NCBI GenBank assembly: GCA_947499715.1
Contig: CANMPL010000002.1
Span: 310,001-374,000 of the forward strand
Length of the DNA stretch: 64,000 bases
Source: an uncultured Paracoccaceae bacterium
GTDB lineage: Bacteria > Pseudomonadota > Alphaproteobacteria > Rhodobacterales > Rhodobacteraceae
Reading direction: 5' to 3'
Shown: piece after piece, positions 8,990-19,621 of the stretch
How the letters are laid out: every line of letters starts with the position of its first letter
Numbering within the stretch: position 1 is the first letter of the stretch
The notes under the pieces: model-generated
What the model saw: only the letters and a program-made list of their open reading frames with translations
Database searches by the model: none
What the model was told of the DNA's origin: nothing
Translations under genes and position numbers: made by a program

Positions 8990-9913
8990 ATGGCGGTGAC
9001 GGATACAGGGCAAGGCGAGGCAGGGGTGAAACGCCCCTCGCGCTTGTTCAAAAACTTAGCAGCAAAATTCGCCGCAATCCCAATGATCTTCACCGCTTTG
9101 GTGGTCTTTGTTGGTTGCACGCTCTGGACGATCTATCATTCGTTTACAAAGTCGCGGCTCCTGCCGGCCCCCAAAAAATGGGTCGGTCTCGATAACTACG
9201 AAAGACTGTGGAGCGAGAACCGCTGGCTGATCTCAATCGAAAATCTCGCGATCTATGGCGCTTGCTCGCTGGTGTTGTCGCTTGTCATTGGCTTCGTGCT
9301 TGCGGCGTTGCTGGATCGCAAGATCCGTTTTGAAAACACCATTCGCACGATCATCCTTTATCCCTTCGCGCTGTCTTTTGTTGTGACTGGCCTTGCGTGG
9401 CAATGGATCCTCAACCCCGCATTGGGTTTGCAAAACACGATGCGTAACTGGGGCTGGGAAAGCTTTACGTTCGACCCGCTCAACAACGCAGAAATCGTGA
9501 TCTTCGGCGTGTTGATCGCGGGCATCTGGCAAGGCTCTGGCTTTGTGATGGTCCTGCTGCTCGCCGGTATGCGCGGCATCGACGAAGACGTCTGGAAAGC
9601 CTCCCGTGTTGAGGGCATCCCCGCGTGGAAAACCTATATCTTCATCGTCATCCCGATGATGCGGCCGGTGTTTGTGACGGCACTTGTCATCATCTCTGCC
9701 GGCATCATCAAGGTCTACGATCTGGTCGTCGCGCAAACATCAGGCGGGCCGGGCATCGCGTCCGAAGTGCCGGCCAAATATGTGATCGAAAAGATGTTTC
9801 AGGCGCAGAACCTCGGCCTTGGCTTTGCGGCCTCTACCATGATGCTGCTCAGCGTTCTGGTGGTGCTGATCCCTTGGGCCTATCTCGAATTTGGAGGCAA
9901 GAAAAATGGCTGA
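8990..9913 (+). CDS. sugar ABC transporter permease 1 (CUT1, MalF-like)
   Basis: An inner-membrane permease of 307 residues with an N-terminal transmembrane helix, a periplasmic segment and further helices. The cytoplasmic EAA loop can be read around DVWKASRVEGIPAWKTYIFIVIP, the ATPase contact site. The start follows a GGGGAC ribosome site. The gene overlaps the next permease by 8 bases, which suggests translational coupling. It works with the second permease and the ATPase below. Confidence 0.93.
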   Translation: MAVTDTGQGEAGVKRPSRLFKNLAAKFAAIPMIFTALVVFVGCTLWTIYHSFTKSRLLPAPKKWVGLDNYERLWSENRWLISIENLAIYGACSLVLSLVIGFVLAALLDRKIRFENTIRTIILYPFALSFVVTGLAWQWILNPALGLQNTMRNWGWESFTFDPLNNAEIVIFGVLIAGIWQGSGFVMVLLLAGMRGIDEDVWKASRVEGIPAWKTYIFIVIPMMRPVFVTALVIISAGIIKVYDLVVAQTSGGPGIASEVPAKYVIEKMFQAQNLGLGFAASTMMLLSVLVVLIPWAYLEFGGKKNG

Positions 9914-10880
9914 TGCAACTGTGAACGCCCAAGCTTCCGCGGCGATGAGCGGCCCCCGTGGCCCCAAACCCAAGCGCGCTTTCTCAAGCACAAATATCAT
10001 CATCTACGGCACACTTCTTGTGGTCTGCATGTATTACCTGCTGCCGCTCTACGTGATGATCGTCACCTCGCTGAAGGGTATGCCAGAGGTGCGCCTTGGC
10101 AACATCTTCTCCCCGCCCGTCGAAGTCACCTTTGAACCCTGGGTCAAGGCCTGGTCGGAGGCCTGTACCGGCATCAACTGCGAAGGCCTAAGCCGGGGTT
10201 TCTCGAACTCTGTCTGGATTCTGATCCCTTCTGTCATCATCTCGATCGCGATTGCATCGGTGAATGGCTACGCGCTGGCGAACTGGCGCTTCAAAGGGTC
10301 AGAGGTCTTCTTCACCATCCTGATCTTCGGCGCCTTCATCCCCTATCAGGTGATGATCTATCCTATCGTGATCCTGCTGCGCGAAAGCGGCGAAGGCATC
10401 ACGTGGTTCCTGCGGATCTTCAACGAAGACGCGTCCAGCTTCCGTCTGATGGGCTCACTGTCCGGCCTTGTGATCGTGCATACGATCTTTGGGATGCCGA
10501 TCCTGACGCTTCTTTTCCGCAATTACTTCACCTCCGTCCCGGAAGAGCTGTTCAAAGCCGCCCGCGTTGATGGCGCTGGTTTCTGGGGCATCTACTTCCG
10601 CATCATGCTGCCCATGTCGCTGCCGATCTTCGTGGTTGCGATGATCCTTCAGGTCACAGGCATCTGGAACGACTTCCTCTTCGGGGTGATCTACACCAAG
10701 CCGGAAACCTACCCGATGACCGTGCAGCTCAATAACATCGTGAACTCCGTGCAGGGCGTGAAGGAATACAACGTCAACATGGCGGCAACCCTTCTCACCG
10801 GCCTTGTGCCTCTTGTTATCTACTTTGCCTCCGGCAAGCTCTTTGTCCGTGGCATCGCCGCTGGCGCAGTAAAAGGCTGA
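9906..10880 (+). CDS. sugar ABC transporter permease 2 (CUT1, MalG-like)
   Basis: Second inner-membrane permease, 324 residues. The start is placed at MADATVNAQ because GGAGGCAAG lies just upstream. The EAA loop is visible as EELFKAARVDGAGFWGIYFRI. It has a ~30-residue polar N-terminus before the first transmembrane helix. It overlaps permease 1 by 8 bases and is followed after 3 bases by the ATPase gene. Confidence 0.93.
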   Translation: MADATVNAQASAAMSGPRGPKPKRAFSSTNIIIYGTLLVVCMYYLLPLYVMIVTSLKGMPEVRLGNIFSPPVEVTFEPWVKAWSEACTGINCEGLSRGFSNSVWILIPSVIISIAIASVNGYALANWRFKGSEVFFTILIFGAFIPYQVMIYPIVILLRESGEGITWFLRIFNEDASSFRLMGSLSGLVIVHTIFGMPILTLLFRNYFTSVPEELFKAARVDGAGFWGIYFRIMLPMSLPIFVVAMILQVTGIWNDFLFGVIYTKPETYPMTVQLNNIVNSVQGVKEYNVNMAATLLTGLVPLVIYFASGKLFVRGIAAGAVKG

Positions 10881-10883
10881 TCC

Positions 10884-11962
<1,079 letters not shown>

Positions 11963-11963
<1 letters not shown>

Positions 11964-14329
11964 TGCTTGATCTGTCCGGCATATGGTCGCTTGTTGACGC
12001 AAGTGGCGACTACACCTGTGACTTGTCGCTTCCGGGCGACGGGATCACGGCGCTGCATCATGCGGGCCTGATCCCTGATCCTTATTGGGGGCGCAACGAA
12101 TACGATCTGCGCTGGATCTGCGAACGCGACTGGACCGCCACCCGGACCTTTGACCTTGATGACACAAACGTCGATCTTATTTTGTCAGAGGTCGACACCG
12201 TCGTCACCATCCGCGTCAACGACGTGGTGGTGCTCAGCGCTGAAAATGCATTTCGGACCTACCGCGTGTCCCTGGCGGATGCGGCCGTGGTCGGGGGCAA
12301 CACCATCTCGGTCACGTTCCATTCTCCGGTCGCGGCTGGCCGGGCCAAATCAGAGGCGCACCCGTTCCCGATTCCATGGTCCGACAACTGCCCGATCCCC
12401 TACGGCAATTTCCTGCGCAAACCAGCCTGCGATTTTGGTTGGGATTGGAACATCGCACTGGCCCCGTTTGGCATCTATGGGCGGATGCAAATCGAACCCA
12501 GCGATGCCCCCCGGATCGACCGGATCATGGTCTCTCAGGACCATGCTGACGGCGTAAAGGTTAACATCACCGCCCATATCAGCAATTTTAACGGTTCAGT
12601 AACCATGAGCCTCGATGGGCGGAATTTATCTGCACAGGTTGTGCATGGGATGTGCATGGTTTGTGTATCCGTTAATGATCCTAAACTCTGGTGGCCCGCA
12701 GGGCAGGGGGATCAGCCACTTTATGACCTGACCGTCACCGCTGGCACGGCGGTTGAAACCCGCCGCATTGGCCTGCGCCAGATGGAATTGGTGACCGAAA
12801 AAGATGAGGCAGGGCTTGGGTTTAAGGTCCGGGTGAATGGGCGCGATGTTTTCTGCAAAGGGGCCAACTGGATCCCTGCTGACGCCTTGCCCGGCAAAAT
12901 CACAACGGACCGTACGCGCGGTTTACTTCAATCGGCAGTTGATGCGCACATGAACATGGTCCGCATTTGGGGCGGTGGCCGCTATGAGCCGACCTCCTTT
13001 TATGACGCTTGTGACGAATTGGGTTTGCTGGTCTGGCAGGATTTCATGTTCGCATGCAACCTCTATCCTTCTGATAATGCTTATCTTTCCGAGGTCCGGG
13101 CAGAGGTGCGCGACAACGTCGCCCGTCTGCATCATCATGCCTGCATTGCTCTGTGGTGTGGTGACAATGAACTGGTTGGCGCGCTGGGCTGGTATGAAGA
13201 ATCCAAGGCTGACCGTGATCGGTATCTTGTCAACTATGACAGGCTAAACCGTTGTATCGAAACGGAACTTTTGGCTTTGGTTAACGACGCGAACTGGTGG
13301 CCTTCCTCGCCCAGCCCCGGCCCAATGTCGTTTGGCGACGCGTGGCACGATGACAGCTCCGGCGATATGCACTTTTGGTCGGTTTGGCACGAGGGGCGCG
13401 ATTTTGACCACTACCGCGACGTAAGTCCCCGTTTTTGCTCTGAATTTGGCTTTCAAAGCTATCCGTCGATGGACCAAATCCGCGCCTTTGCGGACCCTGC
13501 GGACTTCAACATCGCGGCCCCTGTGATGGAAAGCCATCAAAAGAACGTGGGCGGCAACGCTCGGATCGCGGAAACCATGTTCCGATACTTCCGTTTTCCG
13601 AATGATTTCAATAACTTCGTCTACCTCAGCCAAGTCCAGCAGGCGCTTGCCATCAAGACTGCGGTGACCCAATGGCGGTCCCTCAAACCACACTGCATGG
13701 GCACTTTGGTTTGGCAGTTAAATGACACCTGGCCGGTCGCAAGCTGGGCCTCGCTCGACTATGGCGGTGGCTGGAAAGTGTTGCATTATCAAAGCGCTAG
13801 CTTCAATGCCCCGGTCACTGTCGTGGCCGTACCAGAGGGCGACGCGATCACCCTGCGCGCAATCAACGACAGGTCTGGCGCGGTTGATATCTCTGTGACG
13901 GCCTATGCTGTTGATATGGCAGGAAAAACGCGAGAGCTCGCGGATGCTAAGGTCACGATCGGATCGGTGGCTGAAACGGTCATAAGGGGCCTGAAAACGG
14001 GTGATCAAGAGATGCTCTTGTTCCGCTGGACGGGATCAGACGGCACCACAGGTCAGGACGTCTTTGCGCCGAAACCTTATAAGAATTACAATATCTTAGC
14101 GCCAAAGATGGCATGTGATATTCAGCCGACCGGCGACGCTTATGTCCTCTCGATCACACCAGAAACCATGGCCTTTTTTGTCACCGCAGAGGCGGATGTG
14201 CCGGGTCGGTTTGACGCGAACGCAATCCATCTTTGCCCTGGCGAAACCACAACGCTGACTTTCACGCCCGACGACACCTCTCAATCACCGACCTTCACAC
14301 TGCGCGATCTGCACAGCGCGACCTACTAA
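11963..14329 (+). CDS. glycoside hydrolase family 2, beta-mannosidase-like
   Basis: A 788-residue GH2 enzyme expected to release terminal beta-mannose. The order is an N-terminal sugar-binding sandwich (LDLSGIWSL start), an immunoglobulin-like sandwich, and a TIM barrel with the acid/base glutamate in WCGDNE (about residue 402) and the nucleophile in SEFGFQSYPS (about residue 493). A C-terminal beta domain follows. There is no signal peptide, so it acts on imported oligosaccharides in the cytosol. Residues ~224-235 are encoded by an 11-bp-period repeat that is odd for the family. Confidence 0.88.
12634..12666 (+). repeat. three 11-bp repeat units inside the GH2 gene
   Basis: ATGGGATGTGC at 12645-12655 and ATGGTTTGTGT at 12656-12666 are clear units, preceded by a degenerate unit at 12634-12644. 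The array is 33 bases, so it keeps the reading frame. The same unit, consensus ATGGKWTGTGY, occurs four times at 63568-63611. Confidence 0.7.
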
Positions 14330-14338
14330 GGATATGAA

Positions 14339-15091
14339 ATGACTGACTTTTCCTATCAACTTTATTGCTCCCGCAACTTTGGTCCGATGGCCAGGACCAT
14401 GTCTATGGTCGCCGATCTGGGCTATGTCGGCGTGGAAGGTTACGGCGCGCTTTATGCCGACCCCGCCGCCGTCGCCGCAACCAAAGCTGCACTTGAAGAC
14501 ACCGGCCTCAAGATGCCCTCCGGGCACTTTGGCCTGCCACAACTTTCTGCTGATCCGGACGGCGTGATGGAGATCGCGCAAGCCCTTGGTATTCAACATA
14601 TTTACTGCCCTTTCCTTGCCCCGGAAGATCGCCCCTCTGACGCTGATGGGTGGGCCGCTTTCGGTCAGCAGTTGTCAATGATCGGCACACCTTTCAAGGA
14701 TGCGGGCCTGACCTTTGGCTGGCACAATCACGCCTTTGAGTTTGAACCGCTTGCCGATGGCACCTTGCCAATTGACGCCATGCTTTCAGGGACCGATCTA
14801 TCGTTTGAGTTTGACGTCGCTTGGGCCGATGTCGCGGGCGCTAATCCATTGGATACAATTGCAAAATACGGCAACCGCATCACAGCGGCTCATGTCAAAG
14901 ATCGCGCAATCCCCGGCACAAATGAGGCCGAGGATGACTGGGCCGATCTGGGGCGCGGCACGATTGATTGGGGCAAGATGCTGGGCGCGCTCCGCGATGC
15001 CGGGTGCAGCCATTTTGTGATGGAACACGATAACCCTTCTGATGACGCACGGTTTGCCCGCGCGTCGCTGGCGCATGCCAAGACACTGTAA
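14339..15091 (+). CDS. sugar phosphate isomerase/epimerase (AP endonuclease 2-like TIM barrel)
   Basis: A 250-residue single-domain xylose-isomerase-like TIM barrel. Visible metal-site segments are FGWHNHAFEFEP, FEFDVAWAD, HVKDRA and FVMEHD, which supply the glutamate, aspartate and histidine ligands usual in the family. It probably isomerises a keto or inosose-type intermediate together with the adjacent oxidoreductase. It follows the GH2 gene by 9 bases, with AAGGATATGAAATG giving a ribosome site. The exact substrate is unknown. Confidence 0.85.
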   Translation: MTDFSYQLYCSRNFGPMARTMSMVADLGYVGVEGYGALYADPAAVAATKAALEDTGLKMPSGHFGLPQLSADPDGVMEIAQALGIQHIYCPFLAPEDRPSDADGWAAFGQQLSMIGTPFKDAGLTFGWHNHAFEFEPLADGTLPIDAMLSGTDLSFEFDVAWADVAGANPLDTIAKYGNRITAAHVKDRAIPGTNEAEDDWADLGRGTIDWGKMLGALRDAGCSHFVMEHDNPSDDARFARASLAHAKTL

Positions 15092-15103
15092 AGGAACAGG
15101 AAA

Positions 15104-16213
15104 ATGAACATTGGTATCATCGGTTGCGGCAATATCTCTGCGGCGTATCTGCGTCTTGGCCCCATGTTCAAGGGCGTGGACATCGTGGCCGTGGCCGACA
15201 TGAACATGGACGCCGCACAGGCGCGGGCCGATGAATTCGGTGTCGACGCCCGCACGGTTGATGCGCTTTTGGCCAGCGACGACGTTGACGTGATTATCAA
15301 CCTCACCATCCCGGACGCGCATTTTGATGTGACCTGCGCGATCCTGAAATCTGGCAAACATGCCTATTCAGAAAAGCCGCTCGTGCTGACGCTGGATCAG
15401 GCGAAGGCAATGCAGAAACTGTGTGATGACAGCGGCTTACGTGTGGGTTCAGCGCCCGATACGTTCCTTGGCGGTGCCCATCAGCAGGCCCGCAAGATCA
15501 TCGACGAAGGCGGGATCGGCAAGGTGGTCGCAGGGACAGCGCATGTGATGTCAAAGGGGATGGAACATTGGCATCCAAACCCTGATTTCTTCTTTTTGCC
15601 CGGCGCTGGCCCGGTTCTTGATATCGGGCCTTATTACGTCACCAACCTGATCCAGCTGTTGGGCCCGGTCAAGCGGGTCGCTGCCCTGACAAGTGCCGCG
15701 CGAAGCGAGCGCACGATCTCAAACGGGCCGCGAAACGGCGAGACCGTGCCTGTCAAAACGCCGACAAATATCCATGCATTGCTGGAGTTTGAACAGGGTG
15801 CCACGATCACGCTTTCGACGTCATGGGACATCACCGCGCACGATCACCAAAACATGGAGATCTATGGTGACGCAGGCACGTTATACGTGCCCGACCCCAA
15901 TTTCTTTGGCGGTGATTTGCACCAGTCTGATGATGCCGGAGAGATGAAACCGGTCGCGTCTTGGGATCATCCATTTGGCGTCATCAACGACGAAGGCCGC
16001 GCGAATTATCGCTGTGCAGGCCTTGCTGATATGGTGGCTGGCATCAATGAGGGTCGCCCGCATCGGTGTGATGTCTCACTCGCGGTTCATGCGACAGATG
16101 TGATGACGTCGATCCTGAAATCGGGTGAGACGGGCCAGTTCGAGGCGATGACTACGACTTGTGAAAAACCGGCGCCGCTGGGCATCGAAGACGCAAAAGC
16201 GCTCCTGAAATGA
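15104..16213 (+). CDS. Gfo/Idh/MocA family oxidoreductase
   Basis: A 369-residue NAD(P)-dependent sugar dehydrogenase. The N-terminal Rossmann motif is IGIIGCGNIS, and the EKPL segment (around residues 90-93) is the conserved lysine-proline motif of the family. The C-terminal alpha/beta domain carries the substrate site. Pairing with an isomerase-type TIM barrel is common in operons that convert sugars by oxidation-reduction steps. Its stop overlaps the GH43 start as ATGA. Confidence 0.9.
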   Translation: MNIGIIGCGNISAAYLRLGPMFKGVDIVAVADMNMDAAQARADEFGVDARTVDALLASDDVDVIINLTIPDAHFDVTCAILKSGKHAYSEKPLVLTLDQAKAMQKLCDDSGLRVGSAPDTFLGGAHQQARKIIDEGGIGKVVAGTAHVMSKGMEHWHPNPDFFFLPGAGPVLDIGPYYVTNLIQLLGPVKRVAALTSAARSERTISNGPRNGETVPVKTPTNIHALLEFEQGATITLSTSWDITAHDHQNMEIYGDAGTLYVPDPNFFGGDLHQSDDAGEMKPVASWDHPFGVINDEGRANYRCAGLADMVAGINEGRPHRCDVSLAVHATDVMTSILKSGETGQFEAMTTTCEKPAPLGIEDAKALLK

Positions 16214-17820
16214 TCACAAATCCGATCCTGCCTGGCTTTAATCCAGATCCGTCATTCTGCCGGGTGGGGGCGGATTACTACATCGCGACCTCGACGTTTG
16301 AGTGGTATCCGGGGGTGCAGATCCATCATTCGACCGACCTTGTGAACTGGATGCTTGTCAGCCGCCCGTTGCGCCGGGCAAAACAGCTCGACATGCGGGG
16401 CAACCCGGATAGTTGTGGGATCTGGGCGCCTTGCCTGTCCCATGCGGATGGGCGATTTTGGCTGGTCTATACGGACGTCAAACGCCTTGATGGCGCCTTC
16501 AAGGATGCACCGAATTATATCGTGACCTGTGACACGATTGATGGCGATTGGTCGGACCCGATTTATGTGAATTCCTCCGGGTTTGATCCATCGCTATTCC
16601 ACGATGATGACGGGCCTAAGTACTTTATGAACATGCAATGGAACCATCGCGGATCCGGCACGGGAGGCAACCCGGTGCATGATAGTTTCGATGGCATTCT
16701 GTTGCAGGAATGGTCCGAAAAGGGTGGGCTGACCGGACCGGTCCGCAACATCTATCCGGGGACGGCGCGTGGCCTGACAGAGGCACCGCATATCTTCAAG
16801 CGCAACGGTTGGTATTACCTGACCACGGCCGAAGGCGGCACGGGTTATGATCATGCCGTCACGCTGGCGCGGTCCCGCGACATCTGGGGACCTTACGAGG
16901 ATCACCCTGATCTGCACGTCATCTCAACCGCGGGGGCCGGGGACCATCCGATCCAGCGCACTGGTCACGGGCAATATGTTGAGGCCGCAGACGGCACCGC
17001 TTGGCACACTTATTTGATGGGGCGACCCATCGCTGATGCGGACGGCAACGGGCGTTATTGCCCCTGTGGTCGCGAAACCGGGATTGCGCGCTGCGTCTGG
17101 CGCGATGATTGGCTGTATCTGGAAGACGGTGGGCTTTTGCCGCCTGAGACCATTGACATGTCAGCGCCGCCGCAGGCACGGCAATCGGTCGTGCATGAGG
17201 GCTTTGCCGCCTTACCAGCCGAGTTCCAATGGCTCCGCACACCCGAGCCGGACCGGATTTTTCGGATTGAAGACCGAGCATTGGTGCTGACGGGGCGCGA
17301 AAGCATCGGAAGCTGGTTTGAGCAGGCTCTTGTCGCCCGGCGGCAAGAGGATTTGGCCTATCGGGCTGAAACGACGGTCGCATTTGCGCCCCAGACCTAT
17401 CAACAGGCGGCCGGGCTTACGACCTATTATAATCGGGGAAAATTCCACGCGGCGCTTGTGACCCATGAACCGGGGCTTGGTCGGGTGCTGACGCTGATGT
17501 CTTGCATGGGCGACTACCCTGACGGCGCGCTGACCTTCCCAATGGACAGGCCGATTGTGCTTGAGGATGGCGCTGTGCACATCTTTGTTCAGGTCATTGG
17601 CCCGACGCAGCAATTCTATTGGGCGCAAGGCGATGCAGATCCCCAACCGCTTGGCCCGGCCTTGCCCGCACATATCATCAGCGATGAAGGCGGGCGGGGT
17701 GAACATGCGTCATTCACCGGGGCGTTTGTGGGGATGGTGGCCTTTGACATAACCGGGCAGGGCCAAGAGGCGCGGTTTGCGCGATTTGCTTATCATCCAG
17801 AGGTATTCGACCGAAGCTAG
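16210..17820 (+). CDS. glycoside hydrolase family 43 beta-xylosidase
   Basis: A 536-residue enzyme expected to cleave xylose from the non-reducing end of xylo-oligosaccharides. The N-terminal five-bladed propeller shows NPDPSF (general base aspartate), GFDPSLFHDDDG (pKa-tuning aspartate) and LTEAPHIF (acid glutamate). A C-terminal beta-sandwich follows. It lacks a signal peptide, so it is cytoplasmic. It is the last gene of the sugar operon and overlaps the preceding gene by 4 bases. An arabinofuranosidase side activity is possible. Confidence 0.93.
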   Translation: MITNPILPGFNPDPSFCRVGADYYIATSTFEWYPGVQIHHSTDLVNWMLVSRPLRRAKQLDMRGNPDSCGIWAPCLSHADGRFWLVYTDVKRLDGAFKDAPNYIVTCDTIDGDWSDPIYVNSSGFDPSLFHDDDGPKYFMNMQWNHRGSGTGGNPVHDSFDGILLQEWSEKGGLTGPVRNIYPGTARGLTEAPHIFKRNGWYYLTTAEGGTGYDHAVTLARSRDIWGPYEDHPDLHVISTAGAGDHPIQRTGHGQYVEAADGTAWHTYLMGRPIADADGNGRYCPCGRETGIARCVWRDDWLYLEDGGLLPPETIDMSAPPQARQSVVHEGFAALPAEFQWLRTPEPDRIFRIEDRALVLTGRESIGSWFEQALVARRQEDLAYRAETTVAFAPQTYQQAAGLTTYYNRGKFHAALVTHEPGLGRVLTLMSCMGDYPDGALTFPMDRPIVLEDGAVHIFVQVIGPTQQFYWAQGDADPQPLGPALPAHIISDEGGRGEHASFTGAFVGMVAFDITGQGQEARFARFAYHPEVFDRS

Positions 17821-17889
17821 GCCGTGGATTATTGCGAAGGTGGAAGCAAGGGGCTAGGATAGAGCATTCCTACTTAGCGGAGCCTTGTC

Positions 17890-18609
17890 ATGGTCGCTGT
17901 CGTCGAACGCGCGTCTCAGTGTCAGTCCTGTCCGATCCGTCACCGCGCTGTCTGCGCGAGTTGTGACGCTGACGAATTGGCGATGCTGGAGGCGATGAAA
18001 TACTACCGGACCTATGAAGCGGGGCAACCGATTGTCTGGCGCGGGGATCGGTTGGAATTTGTGGCCTCGGTCGTCAGCGGCACCGCAACGATTGAGCAAT
18101 TGGCCGAAGACGGACGCCGCCAGACGCTGGGGCTTTTGCTGCCGTCGGATTTTCTGGGCCGGCCGGGGCGAGAGATCGCACTTTACGATGTGTCCGCTGT
18201 GACAGAGGTCACGCTGTGCTGTTTTCGTCGGGTGCAATTTGAAAAGCTTGTAACAGAGACACCGCATGTCGCGCAGCGGTTGCTTGAAATGGCTTTGGAC
18301 GAACTGGATGCCGCGCGTGACTGGATGTTCCTGCTTGGGCGCAAGACGGCGCGCGAAAAGATTGCGACGTTCCTATTGTTGATAGAGCGGCGGACCCGCG
18401 CACCGGGGCTGGATCTGAACTTTGGCCCGGCGCAGATCGAATTGCCGCTGACCCGCGATGCGATGGCAAGCTATTTGGGTCTGACACTGGAAACCGTAAG
18501 CCGTCAGATTTCGGGCCTGAAGAAAGAGGGGCTGATTTCCCTGACAGGCAACCGGCTGGTGACGATCCCGGACGTCAATGCGTTGAAGGCGGAAGCGGGC
18601 GAAGACTAA
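17890..18609 (+). CDS. fnrL: FnrL, oxygen-sensing Crp/Fnr regulator
   Basis: A 239-residue CRP/FNR protein. N-terminal cysteines in CQSCPIRHRAVC and a central one in TLCCFRR match the 4Fe-4S ligands of Rhodobacter FnrL. The cyclic-nucleotide-like domain is followed by a dimer helix and a helix-turn-helix with ETVSRQISGLKKEG, the recognition helix for TTGA-N6-TCAA. Under low oxygen it should activate the cco operons; matching boxes lie at 19533 and 23163. Its stop overlaps that of the convergent stress gene. No FNR box was seen upstream of itself. Confidence 0.94.
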   Translation: MVAVVERASQCQSCPIRHRAVCASCDADELAMLEAMKYYRTYEAGQPIVWRGDRLEFVASVVSGTATIEQLAEDGRRQTLGLLLPSDFLGRPGREIALYDVSAVTEVTLCCFRRVQFEKLVTETPHVAQRLLEMALDELDAARDWMFLLGRKTAREKIATFLLLIERRTRAPGLDLNFGPAQIELPLTRDAMASYLGLTLETVSRQISGLKKEGLISLTGNRLVTIPDVNALKAEAGED

Positions 18610-19445
18610 TGCGCCATGAGGATGGGGAGCGTCGTCGACTGCATCATGTCGCGCGTCGCCCCGCCTAGCATTGCCTCGCGCAGGCGCGAATGGCCGTAGG
18701 CCCCCATCACAATGAGTGACGCCCCAAGTTCAGTCGCGCGCCGCTGCAATTCGGATGCGATTGTGCCACCCCCTTTGGCAGCTACGGTGATTGACGCCGC
18801 AGCCCCGTGCCGCGCGATCAAGCGGGCCAACCGTCCACCGGGGTCCGATCGGTCGACCCGATCAGGTGGAGGGTCGATGATGCAGATCTCGGTTGCCTGG
18901 GCTGCGGCAAAAACCGGCAGTGCGGCGCGGCAGGCGGCCAATGCCTCTGCCCCGTCGTCCCATCCGACAAGGACAGAGTCGGGGTTTGCAACAAAGGCGG
19001 TGTCTGACGGCACCACGATAACTGGAATATCCGCACCAAAGAGGCAGGTTTCAAAGACCATCACGTCGATACGGGTGCGCGTGTCGCCGTAGGGTTTCGG
19101 CAGGATCGCGAGGTCGAAAAAGCGGGCGTGGTCGGCGATGAAGGGTTCCAGCCCGTTGAGCATCAGTGTGACGGTTTCCGTATCCCAGAGGATGTCTTCG
19201 GAGTTCAGGCGAGACCTGACCCGGTCTTCGATCTGGCTGGCAGCACCCTGCGCTTGGCTGAGGTTTTCTTGCACAGCGATGGCCTGCGCGCCGGCATAAT
19301 AATACCCCGGATCGGTCTGATCGACGCCTGCGCAGACCACGTTCAGGTGCGCGCCCCAAGCCCGGCTGGCGGCAATCGCCCATTCAAGTGCGGCCCCGCT
19401 TTCATTGGGGTCATGCATGACCGTGGTGATTGATTGATAGGTCAT
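18606..19445 (-). CDS. tandem universal stress protein (UspA family)
   Basis: A 279-residue protein with two Usp domains. The first is degenerate; the second ends with the ATP-binding pattern VMGAYGHSRLREAMLGGATRDM. The start is at MTYQSITTVMHD, behind a GGGAGAAGAAG ribosome site. A longer frame to 19649 would cross the FNR box and is rejected. It is divergent from ccoN and shares the intergenic FNR box, so it may respond to oxygen as well. Its stop overlaps the fnrL stop in the tetranucleotide CTAA. Confidence 0.92.
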   Translation of the reverse strand: MTYQSITTVMHDPNESGAALEWAIAASRAWGAHLNVVCAGVDQTDPGYYYAGAQAIAVQENLSQAQGAASQIEDRVRSRLNSEDILWDTETVTLMLNGLEPFIADHARFFDLAILPKPYGDTRTRIDVMVFETCLFGADIPVIVVPSDTAFVANPDSVLVGWDDGAEALAACRAALPVFAAAQATEICIIDPPPDRVDRSDPGGRLARLIARHGAAASITVAAKGGGTIASELQRRATELGASLIVMGAYGHSRLREAMLGGATRDMMQSTTLPILMAH

Positions 19446-19532
19446 CTTCTTCTCCCTGTTGCCGCGTTGGCAGCATGGCCTGATATCCCCCGCGCGTCCT
19501 TGACGTATCGCACCAAAAGCTTTGTTGGCGAT

Positions 19533-19546
19533 TTGACACAGATCAA
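19533..19546. promoter_or_regulatory. FNR box between usp and ccoN
   Basis: TTGACACAGATCAA matches the FNR/FnrL consensus TTGA-N6-TCAA at both half-sites. It lies 76 bases before the ccoN start and 88 bases before the divergent stress gene, so it may serve either direction. Confidence 0.88.
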
Positions 19547-19621
19547 AGCGGCATGGGCTGCGCTGACGCAAAACCCACCTCAAGAGGTCAATCCGTTTTG
19601 GCCATAAGAAGGGGTTCTGTG

